Origin: Planctomycetia bacterium
Lineage (GTDB): Bacteria > Planctomycetota > Planctomycetia > Pirellulales > UBA1268
Assembly (NCBI GenBank): GCA_010027105.1
Contig: RGVT01000031.1
Coordinates: 1-14,280, forward strand
DNA: 14,280 nucleotides
Reading direction: 5' to 3'
In this document: piece after piece, positions 1-6,785 of the stretch
Layout: each line of letters begins with the position of its first letter
Numbering within the stretch: position 1 is the first letter of the stretch
Translations under genes and position numbers: made by a program
Notes under the pieces: generated by a model
Database searches by the model: none
Told to the model about the DNA's origin: nothing
The model's input: the letters and a program-made list of their open reading frames with translations, nothing else

Positions 1-53
1 GGGATCAATAAAAAGGTCATTGTCGACAAGTTGTTGTATGGCAAAACGACCGT

Positions 54-284
54 GGGTTCGTCGCCCCTCTCATCTGGGTGGTGCCTGGCCTAACCAAGCC
101 CGACAGCATTTGCGAGCGCACGGTCGATTTCACTTCCGTCTTCCCCACGCTCACTGACGTATGCGGGTTGCCAACGTCAGCGCATGTGGAAGGTAAAAGC
201 ATCAAGTCCCTCCTCGCTGACCCGGCTTCCGCATGGGACACACCTGCGGTCACCACCTTCGGCCTGAACAACCACGCCGTGCGC
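54..284 (+). pseudogene. Sulfatase C-terminal remnant
   Basis: The reading frame gives stretches typical of the C-terminal part of Planctomycete sulfatases: APLIWVVPGLTKPDSICERT, then VDFTSVFPTLTDVCGLP, HVEGKSIKSLLADP, and a final TTFGLNNHAVR. In intact sulfatases this part follows the alkaline-phosphatase-like catalytic core. The core, including the Cys/Ser formylglycine motif, is absent. Upstream, an in-frame TAA lies at 9-11, and 1-53 shows no sulfatase similarity and nothing else I recognise. Downstream, the normal continuation (an arginine/tyrosine-rich strand after NHAVR) is missing, and the frame runs straight into unrelated pyruvyl transferase-like sequence. The stretch is visibly less GC-rich than what follows, which fits a separate origin. 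It is a remnant or one side of a chimeric junction, not a functional gene. Confidence 0.7.
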
Positions 285-541
285 GGCCGGGCACTGGCCA
301 CGGGGCTGCCGCTGGTGATCCTGCCGCAGACCTTCTCCACGCCGGAGGAGCGGCCGTTCGAGCGGGTCTACGTGCGGGAGCGCGGAAGCCTCGAGTTCTG
401 CCCGCACGGGATCCTGGCCCCCGATCTGGCCCTCGGCCTGGCCTGGCCGCGGGCGGGGCGGCCGACCCGCGACCTCGGCATCTTCCTGCGGCGCGATCGG
501 GAGCGATCGGGGCCGAGGCCGGTGTTCGCCCGCGATCCGGC
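285..541 (+). pseudogene. Polysaccharide pyruvyl transferase-like fragment
   Basis: In the same frame as the sulfatase remnant, the peptide changes abruptly to GLPLVILPQTFSTPEERPFE, then VYVRERGSLEFC, LAPDLALGLAWP and LGIFLRRDRERSG. These match, from memory, the middle of the polysaccharide pyruvyl transferase family (PF04230). That family has an LPQ strand, a V-x-VRE-x-x-SLE segment, a PDLAL segment and an FLRRD-type strand beginning its second half. The family usually exceeds 300 residues and only about 85 are here, so both ends are missing. Such enzymes add pyruvyl groups to exopolysaccharides and often sit in polysaccharide clusters with asparagine synthase-like genes, which is the next feature. 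A frameshift or fusion point lies near 540. The family assignment is fairly good; the exact right boundary is uncertain. Confidence 0.55.
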
Positions 542-2218
542 GCGCCTGTGCACCTCGCCGGCGACGCCTTCGCGATCCTGCTCGGCTACGCCATCGACGA
601 CGACGGCGCCTGGATCACGGCCGGCGATCTGGCGGCACGGTGGCGCGGGGAGGCACCCCGGGCCGAGGTCTACGACGGCTACCACGTGGGCGTGGTGTAC
701 GACGGGCGGCACGAATGCCGGGCGGGCGTCGACCCGCTCGGGCTGTTTCCGCTGCACGTCACCAGCGGGTCGGCCGACCCGGCCGCGCCGCTGGTCGTGG
801 CGACGACACCCGAGGCGGTCGCGGCCCATCCGGCGTTCGCACCCCGCGTCGACCGCACGGCGCTCGCGGGCATCCTGCTCGTGCACGGCCCGCTCGACGA
901 CCGCTGCCTGGCGGCGGGCGTCCGGCGGGCGGCGGCGGGGCACCATCTCCGCTGGACGGCCACGCGGGGCCTCGAACAGGTGCGCGCCTATCGCCCGGTG
1001 GGGCGGGAGCCGCCCCCGGGTGAATCTCCCGCCGACGCCCGCCGGCGGATCGACCTCATCCTCGCCGACACGCTCAGGCGGCATCGGCCAGCCGGCGACG
1101 ACACGGCGCTGCTGCTCTCAGGCGGCCTCGATTCACGGCTCGTGGCCGGCGTGCTCGCCGACGAGGGGATTCCCACCCGGGCCTTGGTCTTCGGACGCTC
1201 CGCGGACTTTGAAGTGCGGGCCGGCACCGCGGTGGCGAACGCGCTCGGGATGCCCTGCGACGTGATCTCGACGGAGGATGCGGATGCGGGCTTTCCCGCG
1301 CGGGCCCGCCAGATCGTGCGGTTCGGTCATCTGAACAGTGCGCCCGGAGGCGACGACTTCGCCGCCGGGCTCGCGCTGGCCGACGCGGCTCCGGCGTACG
1401 TCTGGTCGGGCATCGTGTTCGACTGGACCTTCGAGCCGCTCAACTTCGCCAACGGCCGCGACCCGCGCACCGGCGCGTGGGTGTTCGAGATGGCGTTGGA
1501 CTACATGAACCGATGGGGGGTGCCCCGGCGGGAGCTCCCGTCGCTCCTCGGGCCGGATGGGCTCGCGCTGTGCGACGAGGTGATCGGGCGGCTGCGGGCC
1601 GCCTGCACCGCCGGGCCCGCGCCGCCGGTGATCCAGTCGAGTCTCGTCCGCTGGGATCAGCGCGTGAGAAACCACATCGCGACCCCGCTCCATGACACGA
1701 CGTTCGTGTCGTGGCCGCTCCTGCCGGCCACCGACCGCCGCCTCGTCGAGGCGATCCTCGGGCTGCCGGTCGCGACGTACGCGGATCGCAGGCTCGAAGC
1801 GGAGATCCTCCTCGTGCGGAGCCCGCGTCTGGGCTCGATCCCGCTCGACACCAACTCGTTCGTGTTCGAGCCACTGCCGCGGGGCGAGGGCGCGTCGAGT
1901 ACGCTGGCGAAACTCGCCGGCAAGGCGCGGCGGACGGTGTGCAGGTGGTATTGGCGGCGGTGGCGTGGGTTCGACCCGCGCCGCTACGAGCGGCTGTTCA
2001 ACGTCGACCATCCCCGCTGGCGTGCGGTGCGGCGGGCGGCCGAACCACTGCGGCCGCGGCTGCACTCCATGCTCGATCCGGAGGCGGTCGATCGGATCCT
2101 GCCCCGGCCGGAAGTCGCGACCGACTTCCGCAATCCGGTGAACCACGGGGGCGCGATCCGGCTGTTGCTTGGCCTCGCGCTGTGGACCGATCGACCGGAC
2201 GTGAGGGCGGGGCGGTGA
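542..2218 (+). CDS. Asparagine synthase-like amidotransferase, N-terminus lost
   Basis: About 558 residues are readable. The first part (GDAFAILLGYAIDDDG, then GVDPLGLFPLHV) resembles the glutaminase (Ntn) domain of class II asparagine synthetases. The ATP-pyrophosphatase domain follows with an intact SGGLDS motif encoded at 1118-1135. Further C-terminal blocks include FVSWPLLPATDRRLVEAILG and RSPRLGSIPLDTN. The true start is not visible. The frame is open leftward to 233, but that stretch is out-of-frame translation of the pyruvyl transferase remnant. A GTG at 548 is possible but has no ribosome binding site. No N-terminal catalytic Cys can be assigned, so glutamine hydrolysis is doubtful. 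Relatives modify exopolysaccharide or peptide substrates rather than making free asparagine. The stop codon TGA overlaps the first unit of the downstream repeat array. Confidence 0.75.
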   Translation, partial: APVHLAGDAFAILLGYAIDDDGAWITAGDLAARWRGEAPRAEVYDGYHVGVVYDGRHECRAGVDPLGLFPLHVTSGSADPAAPLVVATTPEAVAAHPAFAPRVDRTALAGILLVHGPLDDRCLAAGVRRAAAGHHLRWTATRGLEQVRAYRPVGREPPPGESPADARRRIDLILADTLRRHRPAGDDTALLLSGGLDSRLVAGVLADEGIPTRALVFGRSADFEVRAGTAVANALGMPCDVISTEDADAGFPARARQIVRFGHLNSAPGGDDFAAGLALADAAPAYVWSGIVFDWTFEPLNFANGRDPRTGAWVFEMALDYMNRWGVPRRELPSLLGPDGLALCDEVIGRLRAACTAGPAPPVIQSSLVRWDQRVRNHIATPLHDTTFVSWPLLPATDRRLVEAILGLPVATYADRRLEAEILLVRSPRLGSIPLDTNSFVFEPLPRGEGASSTLAKLAGKARRTVCRWYWRRWRGFDPRRYERLFNVDHPRWRAVRRAAEPLRPRLHSMLDPEAVDRILPRPEVATDFRNPVNHGGAIRLLLGLALWTDRPDVRAGR

Positions 2219-2320
2219 CAGGCTGAAGCCTGTCCCACATTTGACAGGCTGAAGCCTGTCCCACATTTGACAGGCTGAAGTGTGGCGTACGTTTGACGGG
2301 CTGAAGCGTGGCGTACGTTA
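2217..2320. repeat. Four-unit 26-bp palindromic (REP-like) tandem array
   Basis: Four exact 26-bp periods start at 2217, 2243, 2269 and 2295. Units 1 and 2 are identical: GACAGGCTGAAGCCTGTC followed by CCACATTT. The first 18 bases are a perfect inverted repeat (GACAGGCT/AGCCTGTC around GA). Units 3 and 4 keep the left arm (GACAGGCTGAAG and GACGGGCTGAAG), but the right half changes to TGTGGCGTACGTTT or CGTGGCGTACGTTA, so the hairpin is lost. The array lies between convergent genes and contains the stop codons of both: TGA at 2216-2218 and, on the minus strand, TAA at 2320-2318. The hairpins could act as a transcription terminator for the plus-strand gene. There are no spacers, so it is not a CRISPR array. 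Confidence 0.9.
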
Positions 2321-3316
2321 CGGGGGAGGGAGGAAGTCGAGGGTGTAGCAGTCGGCGGCCTGCACCTTGCCCGCGAGGCTCGGGTCGAGGGTCGTCATCT
2401 GGGCGAGGAGTTCGTCCCAGCGGGCGGCCGTCATCGTGCCGAGCCGCTCGGGCGGCATCCCGACGGGCAGGCAGAGGGCGCGGAGCGCCTCCACGCCCCC
2501 GGCGAGCATCTCGGGCGTGATCCCCTCGGGGTTCACCTTCACGAGATACGCGTTCGTGGCCGCCGGGTCGGCGAGGTACCGCCGCCAGCCGGCGATCGCG
2601 GCCGCCACCATGCGCCGCACGAGGTCGGGCCGCTCGCGCACGATTTTTCCCGTCGTCACGAGGACGCTCGAATAGGGATCGAAGCCGATGTCGGAGAGCA
2701 TGAGCGTCTTGATCTCGACGCCCTGCTGCCTTGCGAGAAGCGGCTCGGAATACACGTAGCCCTGCTGGGCCATCTTGGGGTCGTGCACGGTGAGGGCCAC
2801 GCCGCCGGTGTAGGGCACCTCCTTCACGCCCGCGAGCAGCCCCTTCTGCCGCATGAATTCGAGGAACGCGTGCCCCTGCTGCACCTGCAGCGTCATCCCC
2901 TTGGGCCCGAGGTCCGCGAACGACTCGACGCCGCTGTCGGTGCGCATGAGCAGGCAGCGCGGGTGGTGCTGGCCGGCCGCCATCACGGTGACGATGTCGG
3001 CCCCCTGGCTGCGGAACATGACGACGTCCTCGGCGTTGGCCACGGCGAACTGCACCCGCCCGGCGGCGAGTTCGGCCGCGATCGGCGCGGCGCGGCCGCC
3101 GGGGCGGATCTCCACGGCGAGGCCCTCGGCCGCGTAGAGCCCGTCGACGAGCGCCGTGTAGAAGCCGCCGTGCTCGGCCTCGGGGAACCAGTTGAGCTGC
3201 AGCACGGCGGGCGAGCCCGGCGTGCCGCCGGGCGGCTGCTTCGCCGCGGTGCCGCAGCCGGCGAGCACCACCCACGCGAGCACGAGGGCCCAGGTCGTTG
3301 CGAGATTCGAGCGCAT
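2318..3316 (-). CDS. ABC transporter substrate-binding lipoprotein (NMT1/THI5-like)
   Basis: A 332-residue exported binding protein for an ABC importer. The N-terminus MRSNLATTWALVLAWVVLAGC is a lipoprotein signal with lipobox LAGC, giving Cys21 as the lipidation site. The mature part starts LQLNWFPEAEHGGFYTAL, then GLYAAEGLAVEIRPGG, AAELAAGRVQFAVANAEDVV and FADLGPKGMTLQV. This is the layout of the NMT1/THI5-like and SsuA families, which bind pyrimidine precursors of thiamine, nitrate, taurine or sulfonates. The LNWFPEAEHGGFY opening is closest to the THI5/ThiY type, but the ligand cannot be read from sequence. I chose the internal ATG because GGAGG lies six bases upstream and the lipobox then sits at normal distance; a start 15 codons earlier is open but poor. 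It is the last gene of a three-gene operon, 22 bp after the permease. Confidence 0.88.
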   Translation of the reverse strand: MRSNLATTWALVLAWVVLAGCGTAAKQPPGGTPGSPAVLQLNWFPEAEHGGFYTALVDGLYAAEGLAVEIRPGGRAAPIAAELAAGRVQFAVANAEDVVMFRSQGADIVTVMAAGQHHPRCLLMRTDSGVESFADLGPKGMTLQVQQGHAFLEFMRQKGLLAGVKEVPYTGGVALTVHDPKMAQQGYVYSEPLLARQQGVEIKTLMLSDIGFDPYSSVLVTTGKIVRERPDLVRRMVAAAIAGWRRYLADPAATNAYLVKVNPEGITPEMLAGGVEALRALCLPVGMPPERLGTMTAARWDELLAQMTTLDPSLAGKVQAADCYTLDFLPPP

Positions 3317-3322
3317 CGCGTG

Positions 3323-3327
3323 CCTCC
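3323..3327 (-). promoter_or_regulatory. Ribosome binding site of the substrate-binding protein
   Basis: A perfect GGAGG on the minus strand, six bases before the ATG at 3316. It fixes the start of the binding lipoprotein at that codon instead of the upstream in-frame ATG at 3361, which lies inside the permease gene. Confidence 0.75.
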
Positions 3328-3338
3328 GTCGAGCCGGG

Positions 3339-4136
3339 TCAGTCGCCCGTGCCCTGAACATAGTGATGGAGCAGCCGGTCCGTGACCAGGTTCACCGCCG
3401 CGAACATCGCCAGGCCGAGGAGCGAGGAGAGCAGGACGGCGGCGATCAGGGCGTCGGTCTTGCCCATCGCGAGCCACCGGTCCATCACCGCCCCGAGCCC
3501 GGGAAAGTCGCTGCCGCGGCCCACGAAGAACTCGCCCACGATCGCCCCGATCACGGCCAGGCCGCAGCTGATCCTGAGGCCGAGCGCCAGGTGCCCCATC
3601 GCCGTCGGCAGCCGCAGCCGCAGGAGCGTCGGCCAGCGGCCGGCGCGGTAGAGCCTGAAGAGGTCGCGGTGGTTGGGGTCGAGGGCGAGGAGCCCCGCCG
3701 TGACGTTCGAGAGGATCGGAAAGAGCGCGATGATCGCCGACACGAGGATCACGGTGCGCTCGCCGTAGCCGCTCCACGTGATGAGCAGCGGCGCGATGGC
3801 CACGATCGGCACCGTCTGCAGGAAGAGCACGTAGGGGTAGAGCGCCGTGCGGATGATCCGCGACTGGCTGAAGAGGATGGCCAGCAGCGTGCCCACGACG
3901 GCCGCCGCGGTGAGCCCGACCACGGCGGCCCGGGCCGTCACCCACACCGCGTGCAGAAGCGTGGCCCGCTTCTCCCAGCCCGCCGTCGCCACCGCGGCCG
4001 GCGACGGCAGCAGGTAGGCCGGCACCTGCCAGTGGGCCACGCCGAACTGCCAGAACGCCACGACGCCCACCGCCACGGCCACGGCGGGGAGCGCCTCGGC
4101 GGCGAGCCCGGCGAGCGACGCCTGCGGGCGGCTCAT
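3339..4136 (-). CDS. ABC transporter permease (NitT/TauT type)
   Basis: A 265-residue inner-membrane permease of the BPD transporter family. Several hydrophobic helices are visible: ALPAVAVAVGVVAFWQF near the N-terminus, TARAAVVGLTAAAVVGTLLA, LYPYVLFLQTVPIVAIAPLL, TVILVSAIIALFPILSN, and AVLLSSLLGLAMFAAVNLV near the C-terminus. The cytoplasmic coupling loop reads LGLRISCGLAVIGAIVGEFF, the EAA-like loop that contacts the ATPase. YLLPSPAAV near the N-terminus is typical of nitrate/sulfonate/taurine and THI5-type permeases. The start ATG overlaps the ATPase stop as ATGA, so translation is probably coupled; upstream in-frame starts would run through the ATPase gene. It should form a homodimeric channel working with the flanking ATPase and lipoprotein. 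Confidence 0.9.
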   Translation of the reverse strand: MSRPQASLAGLAAEALPAVAVAVGVVAFWQFGVAHWQVPAYLLPSPAAVATAGWEKRATLLHAVWVTARAAVVGLTAAAVVGTLLAILFSQSRIIRTALYPYVLFLQTVPIVAIAPLLITWSGYGERTVILVSAIIALFPILSNVTAGLLALDPNHRDLFRLYRAGRWPTLLRLRLPTAMGHLALGLRISCGLAVIGAIVGEFFVGRGSDFPGLGAVMDRWLAMGKTDALIAAVLLSSLLGLAMFAAVNLVTDRLLHHYVQGTGD

Positions 4137-4894
4137 CGGGCGGCCTCCCCGAGGGCGTCGGAGACGGCGCCGTAGAGCCGGGCGAAGGCGGCGTCGCCGC
4201 GCGACCGGTCGTGCCGCGGGCCGGGCAGGTCGACGGCCACGCGGCCGCCGATCCGCCCGCCGTCCATCACGCACACCTCGTCGCCCACGAGGATCGCCTC
4301 GGCGATGTTGTGCGTCACGAGCACCATCGTGCGCGGATGCCGGGCATGCAGGTCGAGGAGCAGCTCGGTGAGCCGCGTGCGCAGGAGGTCGTCGAGCGCG
4401 GCGAAGGGCTCGTCGAGGAGCAGGATCGCCGGCTCGGTGACCAGGGCCCGGGCGAGCGACACCCGCATCTTCATGCCGCCGGAGAGTTCACCGGGATGCT
4501 TGGCGAGGTCGGCGCGGCCGAAGCCCACCTCGCCGAGCCACTGTTCCGCAGCCGCGCGTTGCTCCGCCGGCGTGCCGCGGCCGACGAGGTCGAGCGGCAG
4601 CATCACGTTGCGGACGGCGTCGAGCCAGGGGAGCAGCGCCGGCTCCTGGAACACGTAGGCCATCGTGCCGGCGGCGAGCGACTCGGGCCGCGGCTCGACC
4701 GCCCCCGCCGTGGGCGCCTGCAGCCCCGCGATGCAGCGCAGGAGCGTGGTTTTGCCACAGCCGCTCGGGCCCACGAGGGCCACGGTCTTTCCGGCCGGCA
4801 CGTCGAGGTCGACGCCCCTGAGCACGTCGTGTCCGTCCGCGAACCGCACCTCGACCCGGCGGCACGAAATCGGAGCGGCTGGAGACGCGATCAT
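4133..4894 (-). CDS. ABC transporter ATP-binding protein (NitT/TauT type)
   Basis: A 253-residue ATPase that powers the import system. Walker A is GPSGCGKTT (residues 42-50), the Q loop is FQEPALLPW, the signature is LSGGMKMRVSLARAL, Walker B with D-loop is ILLLDEPFAALDD, and the switch is VTHN. All catalytic elements are intact. The start MIASPAAPISCRRVEVRF places the first strand at normal distance from Walker A; a longer in-frame start 28 codons upstream would extend into the plus-strand gene and looks wrong. No clear Shine-Dalgarno is visible before this ATG. It is first in its operon, ahead of permease and lipoprotein, and diverges from the HAD-Nudix gene across 82 bp. Substrate is unknown. 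Confidence 0.9.
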   Translation of the reverse strand: MIASPAAPISCRRVEVRFADGHDVLRGVDLDVPAGKTVALVGPSGCGKTTLLRCIAGLQAPTAGAVEPRPESLAAGTMAYVFQEPALLPWLDAVRNVMLPLDLVGRGTPAEQRAAAEQWLGEVGFGRADLAKHPGELSGGMKMRVSLARALVTEPAILLLDEPFAALDDLLRTRLTELLLDLHARHPRTMVLVTHNIAEAILVGDEVCVMDGGRIGGRVAVDLPGPRHDRSRGDAAFARLYGAVSDALGEAAR

Positions 4895-4944
4895 GCGGGG
4901 TAATGTACCCGACCCCCGGCTCGGGGCGGCCCGATCCCGTCCCG

Positions 4945-4950
4945 TATAAT
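4945..4950 (+). promoter_or_regulatory. Possible -10 box for the HAD-Nudix operon
   Basis: A perfect TATAAT in an otherwise very GC-rich 82-bp divergent intergenic region, 27 bp before the ATG at 4977. No convincing -35 hexamer lies 16-18 bp upstream. An AGGA at 4967-4970 gives a plausible ribosome binding site six bases before the start. Confidence 0.35.
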
Positions 4951-4976
4951 TCGGGCTCCCCGCCGCAGGATGCCGC

Positions 4977-6056
4977 ATGCAGCCGCCGTTCGTCCACGTG
5001 ATCTTCGACTGGTCGGGGACGCTCTACGACGACCAGACGCCGAGTTTCCTGGCCACGCGGCAGACGATCCTCGACCTCGGCGGCCGGCGGATCACCCGGG
5101 CCGACTACGACCGGGAGTTCACGCTGCCGGCGCTCGCGTTCTATCGGCGGTACGGCGTGACCGAGCCCGGTGCGGCGATCGATCGGCGGTATTTCTCCGC
5201 CTATGAACGCGTGATCGACCGCGGGAAGCTGTTTCCGGGCGTCCGCGAGGCGCTCGAGTCGCTCGCGAGGCAGCGGATCCCGACGAGCCTGTTCTCGACG
5301 CTGCGGCAGGATCTGCTCGAGGCGGCCTGCGCCGCCTGCGGGATCCGCGGCCTCGTGGGCGAGATCCAGGGCTCGGTGCCGGACAAGGTGCGGGGCATGC
5401 CCGACCACCTCGAGCGGATCGGCCGCCGGGCGCGGGCCGACGTGCTGTTCATCGGCGACACGGAGCACGACCTCGAGGCGGCCCGGCGGCACGGCCTCAC
5501 GGCCGGCTGCGTGCTCTCGGGGTATCACGGTATGAACAGGCTGCTCGCGGCCCGGCCGCGGTTCGCGTGGCGGGAGCCGGCCGACTGGCCGGCATTCTTC
5601 GCCCCGCGGCCCGCGCGGCCCGGGCGCGTCGCCCGCGATCATCCCGTGGCCACGGTCGGGGCGCTGATCTCGAACCCCGCAGGAAAGGTGCTCCTCGTGC
5701 TCACGCACAAGTGGAGCCACACCTACGGCATCCCGGGCGGCAAGATCGAGAAGGGGGAGGGCGCGGTCGCGGCCCTCCGCCGCGAGATCCGCGAGGAGAC
5801 GGGCCTGGCGATCTCGGGCGTCGAACTCGTGCTCGTGCAGGACTGCATCGACCCGCCGGAGTTCTACGTGCCCGGCAGCCACTTCCTGCTCTTCAACTAC
5901 GCGGCCCGCACGCGGGGCACGCGGGTCAGGCTCAACGACGAGTCGCTCTCGTATCTGTGGGTCGAGCCGCGGGCGGCCCTCGACTTGCACCTGAACGAGC
6001 CGACGCGGACACTCATCCAGGCGGTGCTCGACCGCGTTCCCGCCCCCTCCGCCTGA
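4977..6056 (+). CDS. HAD hydrolase-Nudix hydrolase fusion
   Basis: A 359-residue protein with two hydrolase domains. Residues 5-190 are a phosphoglycolate-phosphatase-like HAD domain: motif I FDWSGTLYDD (Asp11), motif II SLFST (about 104-108), Lys137, and motif IV GDTEHD (160-165). The second motif I aspartate, normally the general acid, is Ser13, as in some HAD subfamilies that are not standard phosphatases. Residues about 223-355 are a Nudix domain with a complete box: GGKIEKGEGAVAALRREIRE followed by ETGL (254-277). That domain should cleave a nucleoside-diphosphate-X type bond. AGGA six bases before ATG supports the start. It leads an operon with the SDR 12 bp downstream and the FolB-cupin gene. 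One possible role is stepwise dephosphorylation of dihydroneopterin triphosphate, which is an inference from context. Confidence 0.85.
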   Translation: MQPPFVHVIFDWSGTLYDDQTPSFLATRQTILDLGGRRITRADYDREFTLPALAFYRRYGVTEPGAAIDRRYFSAYERVIDRGKLFPGVREALESLARQRIPTSLFSTLRQDLLEAACAACGIRGLVGEIQGSVPDKVRGMPDHLERIGRRARADVLFIGDTEHDLEAARRHGLTAGCVLSGYHGMNRLLAARPRFAWREPADWPAFFAPRPARPGRVARDHPVATVGALISNPAGKVLLVLTHKWSHTYGIPGGKIEKGEGAVAALRREIREETGLAISGVELVLVQDCIDPPEFYVPGSHFLLFNYAARTRGTRVRLNDESLSYLWVEPRAALDLHLNEPTRTLIQAVLDRVPAPSA

Positions 6057-6068
6057 AGCGCTCCACCC

Positions 6069-6785
6069 ATGCCCACGGCCCTCGTCACCGGAGGCGGCGT
6101 CCGCATCGGCCGCGCGATCTGCCTGGCCCTCGGGCGGGCAGGATACGACGTGGTCGTGCATGCCAATCGCTCGGTGCGCGAGGCCGAGGAGGTGGTGCGC
6201 GAGGTGGAGGCGCTCGGCCGCGAGGCCCGTGTCGCAGAGGCCGATCTCGCCGCCCCGGAAGGCCCGCGGAGCCTGGCCGGCCGGCTCGACCGCCTCGACC
6301 TGCTCGTCAACAACGCGGCCGCCTACGAGCACGCCGCCTTTCGCGAGGTGTCGCCCGAGCGGCTCGACCGCATGCTCGCCGTCAACGTGCGGGCGCCCTT
6401 CCTGCTCACGCAGGCGGTGCTGCCGCTGCTCGAGGCGTCGGGGCGGGGGGCGGTGGTGAACGTCACCGACATGGCGGTGAGCCGCACCTACACCGCGACG
6501 CACTTTTTTTCGCACTACCTCGCCTCGAAGGCGGCGCTCGAGGCGCTCACGCGGGCGCTCGCCCTCGAGCTCGGGCCGCGGGTGCGGGTCAACGCCGTCG
6601 CGCCCGGCCCGGTGGCGATCGCCGCCGAGACGACGCCGGCCCAGCGGGCCGAGATGCTCGCCCGGCTGCCGCTCGGCCGCGAGGGGAGCCCCGCCGACGT
6701 GGCCGAGGCGGTCGTGTATCTGGCCGGGGCCGCCTATGTGACCGGCCAGACGATCCGGGTGTGCGGGGGGCTGAGCGTCGCATGA
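6069..6785 (+). CDS. SDR oxidoreductase, pteridine reductase (PTR1/FolM)-like
   Basis: A 238-residue short-chain dehydrogenase/reductase. It has the Rossmann motif TGGGVRIG (residues 7-14), an NADPH-type loop VVHANRS (29-35), NNAA (81-84), Asn106, and the active-site Y150-L-A-S-K154. The position usually held by the catalytic Ser reads VVNVTDMAVSR, with Asp134. An Asp here, Arg12 in the cofactor loop and a His/Arg/Ser NADPH pocket are features of pteridine reductases such as Leishmania PTR1 and E. coli FolM. The Asp-Tyr spacing is a few residues longer than usual. It would reduce a dihydropterin, or another quinonoid/keto substrate, with NADPH. The stop overlaps the FolB-cupin ATG, and the neighbouring FolB domain supports a pterin role. 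A general ketoreductase cannot be excluded. Confidence 0.82.
   Translation: MPTALVTGGGVRIGRAICLALGRAGYDVVVHANRSVREAEEVVREVEALGREARVAEADLAAPEGPRSLAGRLDRLDLLVNNAAAYEHAAFREVSPERLDRMLAVNVRAPFLLTQAVLPLLEASGRGAVVNVTDMAVSRTYTATHFFSHYLASKAALEALTRALALELGPRVRVNAVAPGPVAIAAETTPAQRAEMLARLPLGREGSPADVAEAVVYLAGAAYVTGQTIRVCGGLSVA

Noticed and set aside
1..53. Possible mobile-element end at the left edge
   Set aside because: The stretch is AT-richer and codes for nothing I recognise, but no inverted repeats or transposase sequence can be seen.
233..541. N-terminal extension of the asparagine synthase frame to the ATG at 233
   Set aside because: The extra 100 residues are low-complexity Arg/Ala/Gly/Pro sequence. 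Another frame of the same stretch gives clear sulfatase and pyruvyl transferase similarity.
2217..2320. CRISPR array
   Set aside because: The repeats are directly adjacent with no unique spacers, only four units, and internal hairpins.
3317..3361. Upstream ATG at 3361 as the start of the binding lipoprotein
   Set aside because: It lies inside the permease gene and would push the lipobox too far from the N-terminus; the internal ATG has a perfect GGAGG at good spacing.
4899..4911. Short inverted repeat GGGTA/TACCC just upstream of the ATPase start
   Set aside because: Five-base arms are easily found by chance, and nothing else supports an operator here.
4488..6515. A 675-codon open frame on the minus strand opposite the HAD-Nudix gene
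   Set aside because: It is antisense to well-supported genes on both sides, has an Arg/His/Pro/Gly-rich composition and matches no family; long open shadows are expected at this GC content.
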